Origin: Clostridiales bacterium
GTDB lineage: Bacteria; Bacillota; Clostridia; Christensenellales; CAG-138
DNA: 10,621 nucleotides
Direction: 5' to 3'
Assembly: GCA_031270585.1 (NCBI GenBank)
Contig: JAISXK010000003.1
Span: 1-10,621 of the forward strand
The notes beneath the pieces are model-generated. The model was not told the origin of the DNA and ran no database searches. It saw only the letters and a program-made list of their open reading frames with translations. Of the stretch, positions 1 to 6,628 are shown piece after piece. A program made the translations under genes and the position numbers. Position 1 is the first letter of the stretch. Every line of letters begins with the position of its first letter.

Positions 1-188
1 TCGCCTCCTGCGTATCCTGCCACTCCCTGCGAAAGACCTTCGGCTACCACCTGTGGAAAAACGGAATATCCCCGGCCGTCATCATGGAGATATACAACCA
101 CTCAAATTTCGCCGTTACCCGCCGTTATCTTGGCGTCAGCCAGGATGACAAGGATGAAGCGTACCGGAAGCTCGCCAAGCTGATTTAG
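1..188 (+). CDS. Tyrosine recombinase/integrase, C-terminal end only (partial)
   Basis: This is the last 61 or so codons of a gene that starts before the window; the reading frame begins at base 3 and stops with TAG at 186-188. The translated end carries the catalytic signature of the phage-integrase family. There is an H-S-L-R box (His and second catalytic Arg), an N-H-S-N segment at the place of the usual G-H third-box motif, and an R-R-Y-L-G-V segment with the nucleophilic Tyr. A short charged helix follows, as is usual. All residues expected in this part are present, so nothing suggests it is inactive. Such enzymes cut and rejoin DNA at attachment sites to move prophages, conjugative elements or integrons. 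It ends about 390 bases before the 3' end of the oppositely oriented spoIIE. The N-terminal DNA-binding half, and the element it serves, lie outside the window. Confidence 0.88.
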   Translation, partial: ASCVSCHSLRKTFGYHLWKNGISPAVIMEIYNHSNFAVTRRYLGVSQDDKDEAYRKLAKLI

Positions 189-312
189 ATACTACACCGT
201 GCCTTATTATACCATATTTATTTCCAAAAAGCGATAGCGATTTTTTCGCGATTTCCCCTCCCCGCACACAATGCATTTAGGGCTTACACTCTCCTGCAAT
301 TTGCGCGGGCGT

Positions 313-341
313 TTGACACCTTTATTACCCAACTCTACTTT
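313..341 (+). promoter_or_regulatory. Candidate sigma-A promoter in left arm of inverted repeat
   Basis: TTGACA at 313-318 is followed after 17 bases by TACTTT at 336-341. The -35 is perfect and the spacing ideal; the -10 is moderate. It points right, toward the tail-end of spoIIE, and no gene follows on this strand, so its product would be a non-coding or antisense transcript if it is used at all. Confidence 0.35.
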
Positions 342-397
342 GAAAAGCTTGAGATGGCTTATTTTTTGGCAAATTAATATTTTATATTACACGTTCC

Positions 398-427
398 ATT
401 GTAATACTATATACTGTTTAGTGTCAA
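398..427 (-). promoter_or_regulatory. Candidate sigma-A promoter in right arm of inverted repeat
   Basis: On the minus strand, TTGACA (422-427) is followed after 18 bases by TACAAT (398-403). These are near-consensus hexamers at acceptable spacing. It points left, toward and antisense to the recombinase gene, with no convincing ORF downstream. A second minus-strand extended -10, TGGTATAAT at 206-214, lies further along the same path without a good -35. Confidence 0.4.
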
Positions 428-581
428 ACAACGGAATATACTATAGATTATTTTAAGACGCAATCCGAACAATCCGGGATTCCATACCAGACGCTTATAA
501 ATCTTTATCTTTCCGAGTGCGCTACGCAAAAAAGCAGCCGCGAACAACGTGGCAGCAGTTCCGGAACAGGATTAACGGGGT

Positions 582-2897
582 TCATTCCATTCTGACTACA
601 AGCACCGTCATATCATCATCCGCGTTTCGCTCGCGCGCGGCGTTTAAAAGCGCGCGAGCGGCCTCCTCACAGGTATTGGCGCCGCCCACGCAGCGTATGA
701 TTTCCTGCGCGATATCCCCGCCCAGCGCCTCCAGCGCGCCATCGGTCAGGAGTACCACGGCGTCGTTGCGCTTTAAGGCGGCCATGTTAACGGCCGGCGC
801 CGCTTCATCCAGTATGCCTGCGGGCGGCGCCTCGGCATAGATGGTATGCACGCGCGCGTTTCTGAGCACAAAGCTTGGCGGCGCGCCAAATTTGATAAAT
901 TCCGCTTCGCCGTCGTTCAGATTTACATGCAAGGCGTCCACGGTCGCATACATATCCTGCTCTCCCAGCTTCACCAGCAGCCTGTTTACGCATTCCAGCG
1001 CGGTATCGCGCGTAAAGCCGGCCTCATAAAGCTTGATAAGCAGTTGAATGGCCTGCGCGCTTTGCTTTTGCGCATCCACGCCCGTGCCCATGCCGTCGCT
1101 TAGCGCGAACAGCGCCATGCCGCCCAAAAACCCCGTATACCCGGTTGAATCCCCACAGACATCACTGCCCTCCATGGGCAGCGACGCCGTGCCTGCCGCC
1201 GCTTTCAGCGCGCCGGCCTGCTCAAACTCCAGCACGCTTTGGCGCATCAGCGTTTGCGCGCGAAAGAGCCGCATGGGGCGCTCTACGGCGCGCGACACGA
1301 TCTCCTCAACTGCGGCGGGTTCTATCTCAAAGGGCTGCGCGCGCAGCTCGATATACATGCCCGACTCATTGCGCTGCACCAGTGCGCCGCGCACGGGTAT
1401 GCCCGCGCGCTCCAGATTGCGCCGCAGCGCTTCCGAGGCGTTTTCATCCGGCCAGGCTTCGCCCAGCATATCGCGCGACAGCGCGTGCATCACCCGCCCT
1501 ATGCCATTGATCTGCCGGTGCGCAAACGCCTGCCGCGACTCCTGGTAAAAATAAAGCGCGCACTGCCTGTGGTAGGCATCCTGCTCCGCCGCCGCCGCCG
1601 CCGCAATCACGCCCGCGCGGTTGCATGTGCAATCGATGGGCTTTTGCGGCCTTGGCCGCCGCCCCATGGCATAGGAAGGCAGCATCGCCTCTATGGCGTT
1701 TAAGGTATCCTCCGGCATCTTCCAGCACGCGCTGCGGTGGCTGCAATCGCCACACAGGTTTTGCGCCGCCCGGCGCATACGCGCGCGCTCTTCATCCGCG
1801 TTATGCGTCCATTCCGGCTCCGTTTGGAAAAGCTCCGCCACACGCTCAACCGTGTTGGCGGTATTCGTCAGACCCCGCGCCGCGCGCGCCTGCATGCGCT
1901 TCAATACCGTTCTCGCGGTACGTTCATCCTTTGCCGACATATCCACCATAGCGCGCAGATACAGCAAGGCCCTTTTGGGCGGCAGCATGACCCCCAGTGC
2001 CGCCGGTATAGCGTTGACTAGGCCCACATAGTGCCCATTGACGCCGATATACCGCTCGGTTATGGCGCAGCACACCAAAAAGCCGCACGCGGCGCCCCAC
2101 GCGCCGCCCACGCGGCGCAGCAGCACCGCGCACAGCGTACACACCGCCATATCCGTTAACAGCATGGGGCTGGCGCCTCCCCCCAGCACCAGCATGCCTC
2201 CCAGCGCGACCGCCGCCGCCACGGCGGGCATCCCCCTGGCATACGCTATAAACATGGCCGCCCAAACAACAATAACCACGCCCAAAGAAAACGCATATGC
2301 CCTTACATCGGATAACGCCAGCGCCAATGTGCCCAGCACAATGCACAACGCCACCTGCTCCTGCTCCGTCAGCCTTTTTCCCCCTTGTATGCCACAGACA
2401 CCGTCCGTACTGTGGACACCGTCCATGCCGCGCACGCCGCGCAGCCCCTGCTGGTACGCCAGACAGAAAAGCAGCGTCAACGCGATCCCCGCGAGTCCCT
2501 GCAAAAACGCGTTTAGCCCACCGAGATAAAACAGTATCAGCGCGATTAGCTCGCACAATACCAGCAGCAGCAGTTTATCCGCCCGGCGCACCTTTTTTCG
2601 CGCCAGCTTGCAAATCAGCCTTGCGGCAATATAGAAGGCGCTGCGGCAAAGCGCCGCCAGCCCCGCCGGCAACGCAAAGAGCGCGCCGCATAGCGCGCCC
2701 GCCAGCGGGTAATACACGTTATAACCCGCCATATCCATCGCCACAAAAAGGGCCACGCCAAACGGCTGCAGCCCCTGAAAGATTTTAACGCGCCCAAAAA
2801 GAAGCGCCAGCGCAAACGACGCCGCCTCCACAAAAAAGGCGCGCCGGCGCATATATGGCAGTATGCTTTGTTTTAGCAGTATACGCGGGCTTTCCAT
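582..2897 (-). CDS. spoIIE: Stage II sporulation protein E (membrane-bound PP2C-type phosphatase)
   Basis: This 771-residue protein matches SpoIIE in layout, slightly shorter than the B. subtilis protein of about 830 residues. Residues ~25-300 form a series of hydrophobic membrane segments. A middle region follows, with a cysteine cluster C-G-D-C...A-C-W near 382-392. Residues ~575-771 are a PP2C phosphatase domain: C-G-D-S near 581-584, S-D-G-M-G-T-G at 600-606, L-T-D-G near 717-720 and D-D-D-M-T-V at 760-765, carrying the metal-binding aspartates. In the family, SpoIIE sits at the asymmetric septum and dephosphorylates SpoIIAA to free sigma-F in the forespore. The start chosen is ATG at 2895-2897, because AGAGGGGG lies a few bases upstream; the frame stays open 20 codons further but without a ribosome binding site. 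A Gly-rich linker near 151-173 (repeated D-G-V) looks expendable. It stands alone rather than next to tilS/ftsH-type neighbours. Confidence 0.95.
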   Translation of the reverse strand: MESPRILLKQSILPYMRRRAFFVEAASFALALLFGRVKIFQGLQPFGVALFVAMDMAGYNVYYPLAGALCGALFALPAGLAALCRSAFYIAARLICKLARKKVRRADKLLLLVLCELIALILFYLGGLNAFLQGLAGIALTLLFCLAYQQGLRGVRGMDGVHSTDGVCGIQGGKRLTEQEQVALCIVLGTLALALSDVRAYAFSLGVVIVVWAAMFIAYARGMPAVAAAVALGGMLVLGGGASPMLLTDMAVCTLCAVLLRRVGGAWGAACGFLVCCAITERYIGVNGHYVGLVNAIPAALGVMLPPKRALLYLRAMVDMSAKDERTARTVLKRMQARAARGLTNTANTVERVAELFQTEPEWTHNADEERARMRRAAQNLCGDCSHRSACWKMPEDTLNAIEAMLPSYAMGRRPRPQKPIDCTCNRAGVIAAAAAAEQDAYHRQCALYFYQESRQAFAHRQINGIGRVMHALSRDMLGEAWPDENASEALRRNLERAGIPVRGALVQRNESGMYIELRAQPFEIEPAAVEEIVSRAVERPMRLFRAQTLMRQSVLEFEQAGALKAAAGTASLPMEGSDVCGDSTGYTGFLGGMALFALSDGMGTGVDAQKQSAQAIQLLIKLYEAGFTRDTALECVNRLLVKLGEQDMYATVDALHVNLNDGEAEFIKFGAPPSFVLRNARVHTIYAEAPPAGILDEAAPAVNMAALKRNDAVVLLTDGALEALGGDIAQEIIRCVGGANTCEEAARALLNAARERNADDDMTVLVVRME

Positions 2898-2948
2898 AAC
2901 GGCCCCCTCTATATAGAAAAGCCATCCGCCGCTTTTACTATATAAGTT

Positions 2949-2968
2949 TATACGCATATGAGCGTATA
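2949..2968. repeat. 7-bp inverted repeat in spoIIE leader
   Basis: TATACGC (2949-2955) and GCGTATA (2962-2968) form a perfect inverted repeat with a 6-base loop. It overlaps the proposed -10 and start point of spoIIE. It could be an operator for a dimeric repressor or a hairpin at the mRNA 5' end; no family can be assigned. Confidence 0.4.
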
Positions 2969-3005
2969 TATACTGTACACGGCGCGGTATGTGAATATTG
3001 TCGCA
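2967..3005 (-). promoter_or_regulatory. Candidate spoIIE promoter with adjacent Spo0A-like box
   Basis: On the minus strand TTCACA (2990-2995) and TATATA (2967-2972) are 17 bases apart, a plausible sigma-A promoter. Three bases upstream of the -35 lies TGTCGCA (2999-3005, read on the plus strand), one base from the Spo0A box TGTCGAA. In B. subtilis, spoIIE is transcribed by sigma-A RNA polymerase activated by phosphorylated Spo0A bound next to the -35, so the arrangement fits. One 7-base near-match could be chance. Confidence 0.4.
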
Positions 3006-3068
3006 CGGGCGCCGGCCAGATGGGGTTTTTATCGACGGCGGCGTCCCTTAAAGTCCATAAATGTATAA

Positions 3069-3088
3069 AACCCGCCAGGATGCGGGTT
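3069..3088 (-). terminator. Weak hairpin, possible minus-strand terminator
   Basis: AACCCGC (3069-3075) and GCGGGTT (3082-3088) make a 7-bp GC-rich stem with a 6-base loop. Read on the minus strand it is followed by a T-rich stretch (TTTTATACATTT). It may shield spoIIE from read-through coming from the right, but the T tract is interrupted. Confidence 0.3.
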
Positions 3089-3146
3089 ATGCCTTTAAAA
3101 CCCGGCATGCCGTTTGTGGGGAAAACCGGGGAAAACTGCTCTTCCC

Positions 3147-3193
3147 TTTTATAAAAGCCGCCGTTGCATACGATACGCATTTCGGTGTACAAT
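3147..3193 (+). promoter_or_regulatory. Promoter of the SRP RNA gene
   Basis: TTGCAT (3164-3169) and TACAAT (3188-3193) are 18 bases apart, and the RNA 5' end inferred from pairing (3200) is 7 bases after the -10, as expected. TTTTATAAAA at 3147-3156, about -53 to -44, is placed like an UP element that would bind the alpha subunit of RNA polymerase and suits a strongly expressed stable RNA. Confidence 0.65.
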
Positions 3194-3199
3194 ACTATC

Positions 3200-3467
3200 G
3201 CCGCGCTAGATGGGGAGTTAGCGGTGCCCTGTACCTGCAACCCGCTACAGCAGGGTTGAATTCCATCCCCCGGCCGAGGCTTGTGGGGTACCGGTCCCGG
3301 TAAGGAGCGTTGAGTTTCGGGTCTTGCGCAATCGGCGCCTGTGAACCATGTCAGATCCTGACGGAAGCAGCATTAAGCGGGAGAGCCGGTGTGCCGCAAG
3401 GACGCCTGAGAGGAGCCGCCTGCCGGGGTGCCGCCCGGAAGTTTTTGGTCAAAGGATGGTGCGCGGC
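3200..3467 (+). ncRNA. ffs: Signal recognition particle RNA, large bacterial (Alu-containing) type
   Basis: About 268 nt, close to the 271 nt of B. subtilis scRNA. The ends pair (GCCGCGC at 3200-3206 with GCGCGGC at 3461-3467). The 5' Alu domain has the characteristic GGTGCCCTGTACCTGCAA (3222-3239). Domain IV is recognised by TGAACCATGTCAG followed by GGAAGCAGCATTAAG near 3342-3377, the site that binds Ffh. The RNA joins Ffh to form the SRP, which delivers nascent membrane proteins through FtsY to the Sec translocon; the Alu domain is typical of Bacillota. The helix-8 tetraloop reads UGAC (3359-3362) rather than GGAA. It has its own promoter and terminator and is not co-transcribed with spoIIE, which lies upstream in opposite orientation. 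Confidence 0.95.
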
Positions 3468-3469
3468 AA

Positions 3470-3503
3470 ACAAAAAAACGATGCGGGCGCGTCGTTTTTT
3501 TGT
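3470..3503. terminator. Bidirectional intrinsic terminator
   Basis: The arms ACAAAAAAACGA (3470-3481) and TCGTTTTTTTGT (3492-3503) form a perfect 12-bp stem with a 10-base loop. The stem itself supplies an A tract before and a T tract after on both strands. It directly follows the SRP RNA and lies about 50 bases after the ygfK stop codon on the other strand, so it can end both converging transcripts. Confidence 0.8.
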
Positions 3504-3553
3504 TTGTATGTATGGGGCGCGCCTATACCGCGTTTTCGCTGCGGGCGCGTCGT

Positions 3554-6500
3554 CTACAGCAAATACGCGTACGCGCCGCAGAGCGCGCGCAGTAGCAGCT
3601 CTATCTCTTTTGGCAGGCCGGTTTCCTCTCCCATCAGGTCAATATCGCGGGTTTGGCCGGCAAAGCGCACGCGAAAGCGCTTCTCCTCCCGGTGCAAAAA
3701 GCCTTCGTTTTCGCTATCGGCAAATCCCGTCTCATCGTGAAAGAGCGTAGGCTTATGCAGATACGGCGCGCCGTCATACGGGCAAAATACAGCGCAATTG
3801 CCGCATTCGTTGCAGCTTCCGTCTATATGCAGTATCTGCCGCTCATCAAGCCCCGGCGCCTCTATGGCGACGTTGGCGCGGTTGGGGCACACCTGCACGC
3901 ACAATTCGCAGGAGATGTCGCAATACAAACAACGGCCGGCCTCCGTTACGGCGTCGCCGTATTCCTCCAGATGCCCGCATTTATTCCGGCATTCGCCGGG
4001 GCGGTTCGGCGCATACGCCGGTAAATCGGGCGCATCCCCCGCGCCCAGTATATCATCCGCAACGCGCCTGGCATCGGCAATGGCTTCCACCACGGTGGCG
4101 GGGCCGCGCACGGCGTCGCCCACCACATATACGCCATCCAAGTTTGTGCGCAGGCTTTCGGCGTCGGTTAGCGGCATACCGTCTTCGCCCAGCGCAACGC
4201 CGTTAGCGGTAAATACCGTATCATCCACCCGGCAGCCCACGGCGGCAATCAAGAAATCGCAGGGCAACGCCACGGTTTCACCCGTCGGTAACGGGGCGCG
4301 CCTGCCTTTTTCATCCGGCGCGCCAAGCGCCATCACGTCGCAGGCAAGCAGGCCGTCCTTCACGCCCAGCGGGCTCAACAGCTCCGAAAAGAGAATCCCT
4401 TCGCGCTCACACAACTCCAGCTCTTCTTCGTCCGCCGGCATGTATTTTTTTGTGCGGCGGTATACGATGCGCACGCTTTCCACCCCGGCAAGCCTTTTAG
4501 CGGCCCGCGCCGCGTCCATGGCGGTATTGCCGCCACCCACCACACACACGTGTTTTACATTTTCGCCACCCGCGCTACCGGCGTTGCCGGGGCTATCGGG
4601 AGCGTTGTTCTTGCATTCTTCCAAAAAGGAAAGCGCGTTTACGGCCTCGCCGCAGCGCAGCTTTAATACGCCGGGCGCCCACGCGCCAACGGCGATGATC
4701 ACATACGCATAGCCCATGGCTTTTAGCGCGTCGATAGCAGGCGCCGGCCTGCCCAGCTCAAACTGCACGCCCATGCGCTCCACCAATTGCACATCCCTGT
4801 CAACGCTATGGTGCGATACACGAAACGCGGGTATGACATAGCGCACAACGCCGCCCAAGCGCCGGCGCTTTTCAAACAGCGTTACGGGCATGCCCGAGCG
4901 TCCCAAAAAATACGCCGCGCTAAGCCCGGCCGGTCCGCCGCCAATCACAGCAGCGCGCTTGCCGCTCGTCATCACAGGCGTATCCACATCGCCCAATAGC
5001 GCCTCATACCCGCCGCGCGCGGCTTCCAGTTTGGCGCTGCGTATGCGTATGGGTTCCTCATAATAGCCACGCCGGCATTTATCCATGCAGCGGTGCGGGC
5101 ATATGCTGCCGGTGATAAACGGCAGCGGGTTTTTTTCAGTGATCACGCGCAGCGCCTTCGCGTACTTGCCCCGCCCCACCAGCGATACGTATTCGGGTAT
5201 ATCCTGGCCTATGGGGCAGCCGGATTTGCACGGCGCCGTAAAACAGCGCGTAAACGGCAGCGGCCCGCCGATCTTTTTGGATGGGATATCCTTTGTGGGT
5301 TTGCGGTAACGCGAATCCTGACAGGCAATCCCGGAAAGCTGTTGCACGCGCGCGACGGAGATACCCTTGTGGCCTGCGTACCCGGCGGGCTCAAACATGT
5401 TGGCCAACTGGTAAAGCCTATCATATCCGCCGGGCTTTAAAAGCGTGGTGGCCATCGTGACGGGCCATATACCGGCCAGGTAAAGCTCTTTTAAGTTAAA
5501 GGCGTCCGCCCCGCCCGAAAAGGATAGGCGCAGCCTGCCGTCAAACGCCCGGGAGAACCTGTCCGCCATCTTTATAGTGAGCGGGTAGAGCGCCCTGCCG
5601 CTCATATACATCTCTTCGCTTGGCAGCTCGCCGCGCGTCACATCCACCGGGAAGGTATTGGAAAGCTTCAACCCAAACCGCAGCCGCATGCCGCAGGCCA
5701 GCTCCATCAGGCGTGTAAACATGGGCACGGCGTCCTGAAATTGCAGATCCTCGTTAAAATGGCGCTCGCCAAAGGCGATATAGCCGTACCCCAGCGCGTC
5801 AAGCGTTGCGCGCGCCGTTTTGTAGCCCAGTATGGTGGGGTTGCATTTTACAAACGTGTGCAGCTTCTTTGTTTCGATCAAATACGCGGCAATGCGCTCG
5901 ATCTCCTGCGGGGGGCAGCCATGCAGCGTGGATAACGTGATGGAAGAACACACCCCGCCGCCAATGCCCTCTATATACCCGGCGTTTACGCGCTCAAACA
6001 GCCGCAGGTTATGAAGCGCCCACTCGCGGCATTCATGAAAAACGGGCAGCGCCGCAGCGTCCTTCATGCCCTCGATAAACCCGTCTATTTTGGGGGATGT
6101 GATACCTGCGTAATCATACCCCACGCTCATGTTGAATACGAAGCCGTCCGCGCCGCCCAGTTCCAGCTCGCGCGACAGCAGCTTACAGATAAAATAGGCT
6201 TTTACGTATTCATCCAGCGCCTGATCCACCGTAAGCTCGGTAGACCATTCGCAGTTATACCCTTCGTCCGCAGCCAGTATGCAGGGTTTTGGCACGCATT
6301 TTCTCAACTCCTCGCCATCCATCACCTGCACGGTTTTCAATTCAAAAAAGCGCGCCCCGGCGATATACGCGGCCACGATATTCTGCGCCAGCTGCGTGTG
6401 CGGCCCCGCCGCCGGGCCAAACGGCGTTTCAATGTGCCCGTTAAAAAGCGGCAGCATATACTCCCTGGGCGCGTGGTAACGGTGTTCCACACCCAGTATG

Positions 6501-6577
6501 GCCCCGCCTCGCGCGTGCTCCGCCAGTATCCGGTTCATCAGGCCCGCAAAGGGGATGGGCGTCATTTTATCCGACAT
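3554..6577 (-). CDS. ygfK: YgfK-type flavin/iron-sulfur oxidoreductase (putative selenate reductase subunit)
   Basis: The 1007-residue protein matches E. coli YgfK (about 1030) over its full architecture. Residues ~1-420 form the YgfK-specific N-terminal region, resembling dihydroorotate-dehydrogenase-type barrels (N-T-F-P near 307-310, F-S-G-G-A-D near 353-358). Residues ~440-510 hold the Cys pattern of the GltD-type Fe-S entry domain (C445, C450, C454, C493, C497, C501). Residues ~540-840 are a GltD-like FAD/NAD(P) domain with G-G-G-P-A-G at 546-551, a second nucleotide motif G-G-G-N-T-A at 681-686, and G-D-A-V-R-G-P near 820-826. The C-terminal region carries two ferredoxin-like clusters (C883-C897 and C922-C932). 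It is thus an NAD(P)H-linked cytoplasmic electron carrier. E. coli YgfK has been linked to selenate reduction, and homologues sit in anaerobic purine-degradation clusters; the true substrate is unsettled. The ATG at 6575-6577 is chosen for GGAGG 7 to 8 bases upstream. It is second in an operon, 51 bases after ssnA. Confidence 0.92.
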   Translation of the reverse strand: MSDKMTPIPFAGLMNRILAEHARGGAILGVEHRYHAPREYMLPLFNGHIETPFGPAAGPHTQLAQNIVAAYIAGARFFELKTVQVMDGEELRKCVPKPCILAADEGYNCEWSTELTVDQALDEYVKAYFICKLLSRELELGGADGFVFNMSVGYDYAGITSPKIDGFIEGMKDAAALPVFHECREWALHNLRLFERVNAGYIEGIGGGVCSSITLSTLHGCPPQEIERIAAYLIETKKLHTFVKCNPTILGYKTARATLDALGYGYIAFGERHFNEDLQFQDAVPMFTRLMELACGMRLRFGLKLSNTFPVDVTRGELPSEEMYMSGRALYPLTIKMADRFSRAFDGRLRLSFSGGADAFNLKELYLAGIWPVTMATTLLKPGGYDRLYQLANMFEPAGYAGHKGISVARVQQLSGIACQDSRYRKPTKDIPSKKIGGPLPFTRCFTAPCKSGCPIGQDIPEYVSLVGRGKYAKALRVITEKNPLPFITGSICPHRCMDKCRRGYYEEPIRIRSAKLEAARGGYEALLGDVDTPVMTSGKRAAVIGGGPAGLSAAYFLGRSGMPVTLFEKRRRLGGVVRYVIPAFRVSHHSVDRDVQLVERMGVQFELGRPAPAIDALKAMGYAYVIIAVGAWAPGVLKLRCGEAVNALSFLEECKNNAPDSPGNAGSAGGENVKHVCVVGGGNTAMDAARAAKRLAGVESVRIVYRRTKKYMPADEEELELCEREGILFSELLSPLGVKDGLLACDVMALGAPDEKGRRAPLPTGETVALPCDFLIAAVGCRVDDTVFTANGVALGEDGMPLTDAESLRTNLDGVYVVGDAVRGPATVVEAIADARRVADDILGAGDAPDLPAYAPNRPGECRNKCGHLEEYGDAVTEAGRCLYCDISCELCVQVCPNRANVAIEAPGLDERQILHIDGSCNECGNCAVFCPYDGAPYLHKPTLFHDETGFADSENEGFLHREEKRFRVRFAGQTRDIDLMGEETGLPKEIELLLRALCGAYAYLL

Positions 6578-6628
6578 GGGCGTTTCCTCCTGTAAAAATA
6601 CAATTTCGCGTCCTGCCAACCGCGTAGC

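Larger units (their letters stand above)
311..429. repeat. 119-bp segment bounded by a 9-bp inverted repeat
   Basis: GTTTGACAC at 311-319 is repeated as GTGTCAAAC at 421-429, a perfect 9-bp inverted repeat around AT-rich DNA. Each arm contains TTGACA, the exact sigma-A -35 consensus, pointing inward. A second inverted repeat, TATTACA/TGTAATA at 385-391 and 400-406, lies inside. The unit could be a small non-coding mobile element (MITE-like), an invertible segment or a chance pair. No target-site duplication is visible just outside the arms. Confidence 0.45.
189..581. other. AT-rich intergenic region, possible mobile-element junction
   Basis: This 393-base gap between the recombinase gene and spoIIE is clearly richer in A+T than its surroundings and holds no convincing gene. 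A 61-codon open frame at 271-456 (+) has no ribosome binding site and no recognisable domain. The gap contains a 9-bp inverted repeat at 311-319 and 421-429, an inner hairpin at 385-406, promoter-like sequences on both strands, and a short palindrome AATCCGGGATT at 471-481. I see no tRNA, CRISPR or clear poly-U terminator for either flanking gene. Base composition and position fit the end of an inserted element, but no direct attachment-site repeat can be shown within the window. Confidence 0.5.

Noticed and set aside
220..250. Possible terminator after the recombinase gene (GCGATAGCGATTTTTTCGCG)
   Set aside because: The T run is present but the sequence before it does not form a stable stem; only 4-bp pairings are possible.
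271..456. 61-codon open frame in the gap next to the recombinase gene
   Set aside because: No ribosome binding site, no recognisable motif, and it spans the inverted repeat and AT-rich DNA.
1924..2556. 210-codon open frame on the minus strand within spoIIE
   Set aside because: Different frame of the same strand as spoIIE, Gly/Arg-rich composition and no domain; the spoIIE frame explains the region fully.
3310..3750. Plus-strand open frames of 130-146 codons
   Set aside because: They start inside the SRP RNA, run through its terminator and overlap the end of ygfK; no coding signal.
3798..4712. 304-codon open frame on the plus strand
   Set aside because: It lies wholly inside ygfK on the opposite strand, has Ser/Ala/Pro-rich low-information content and no ribosome binding site; it is an antisense shadow of a GC-rich gene.
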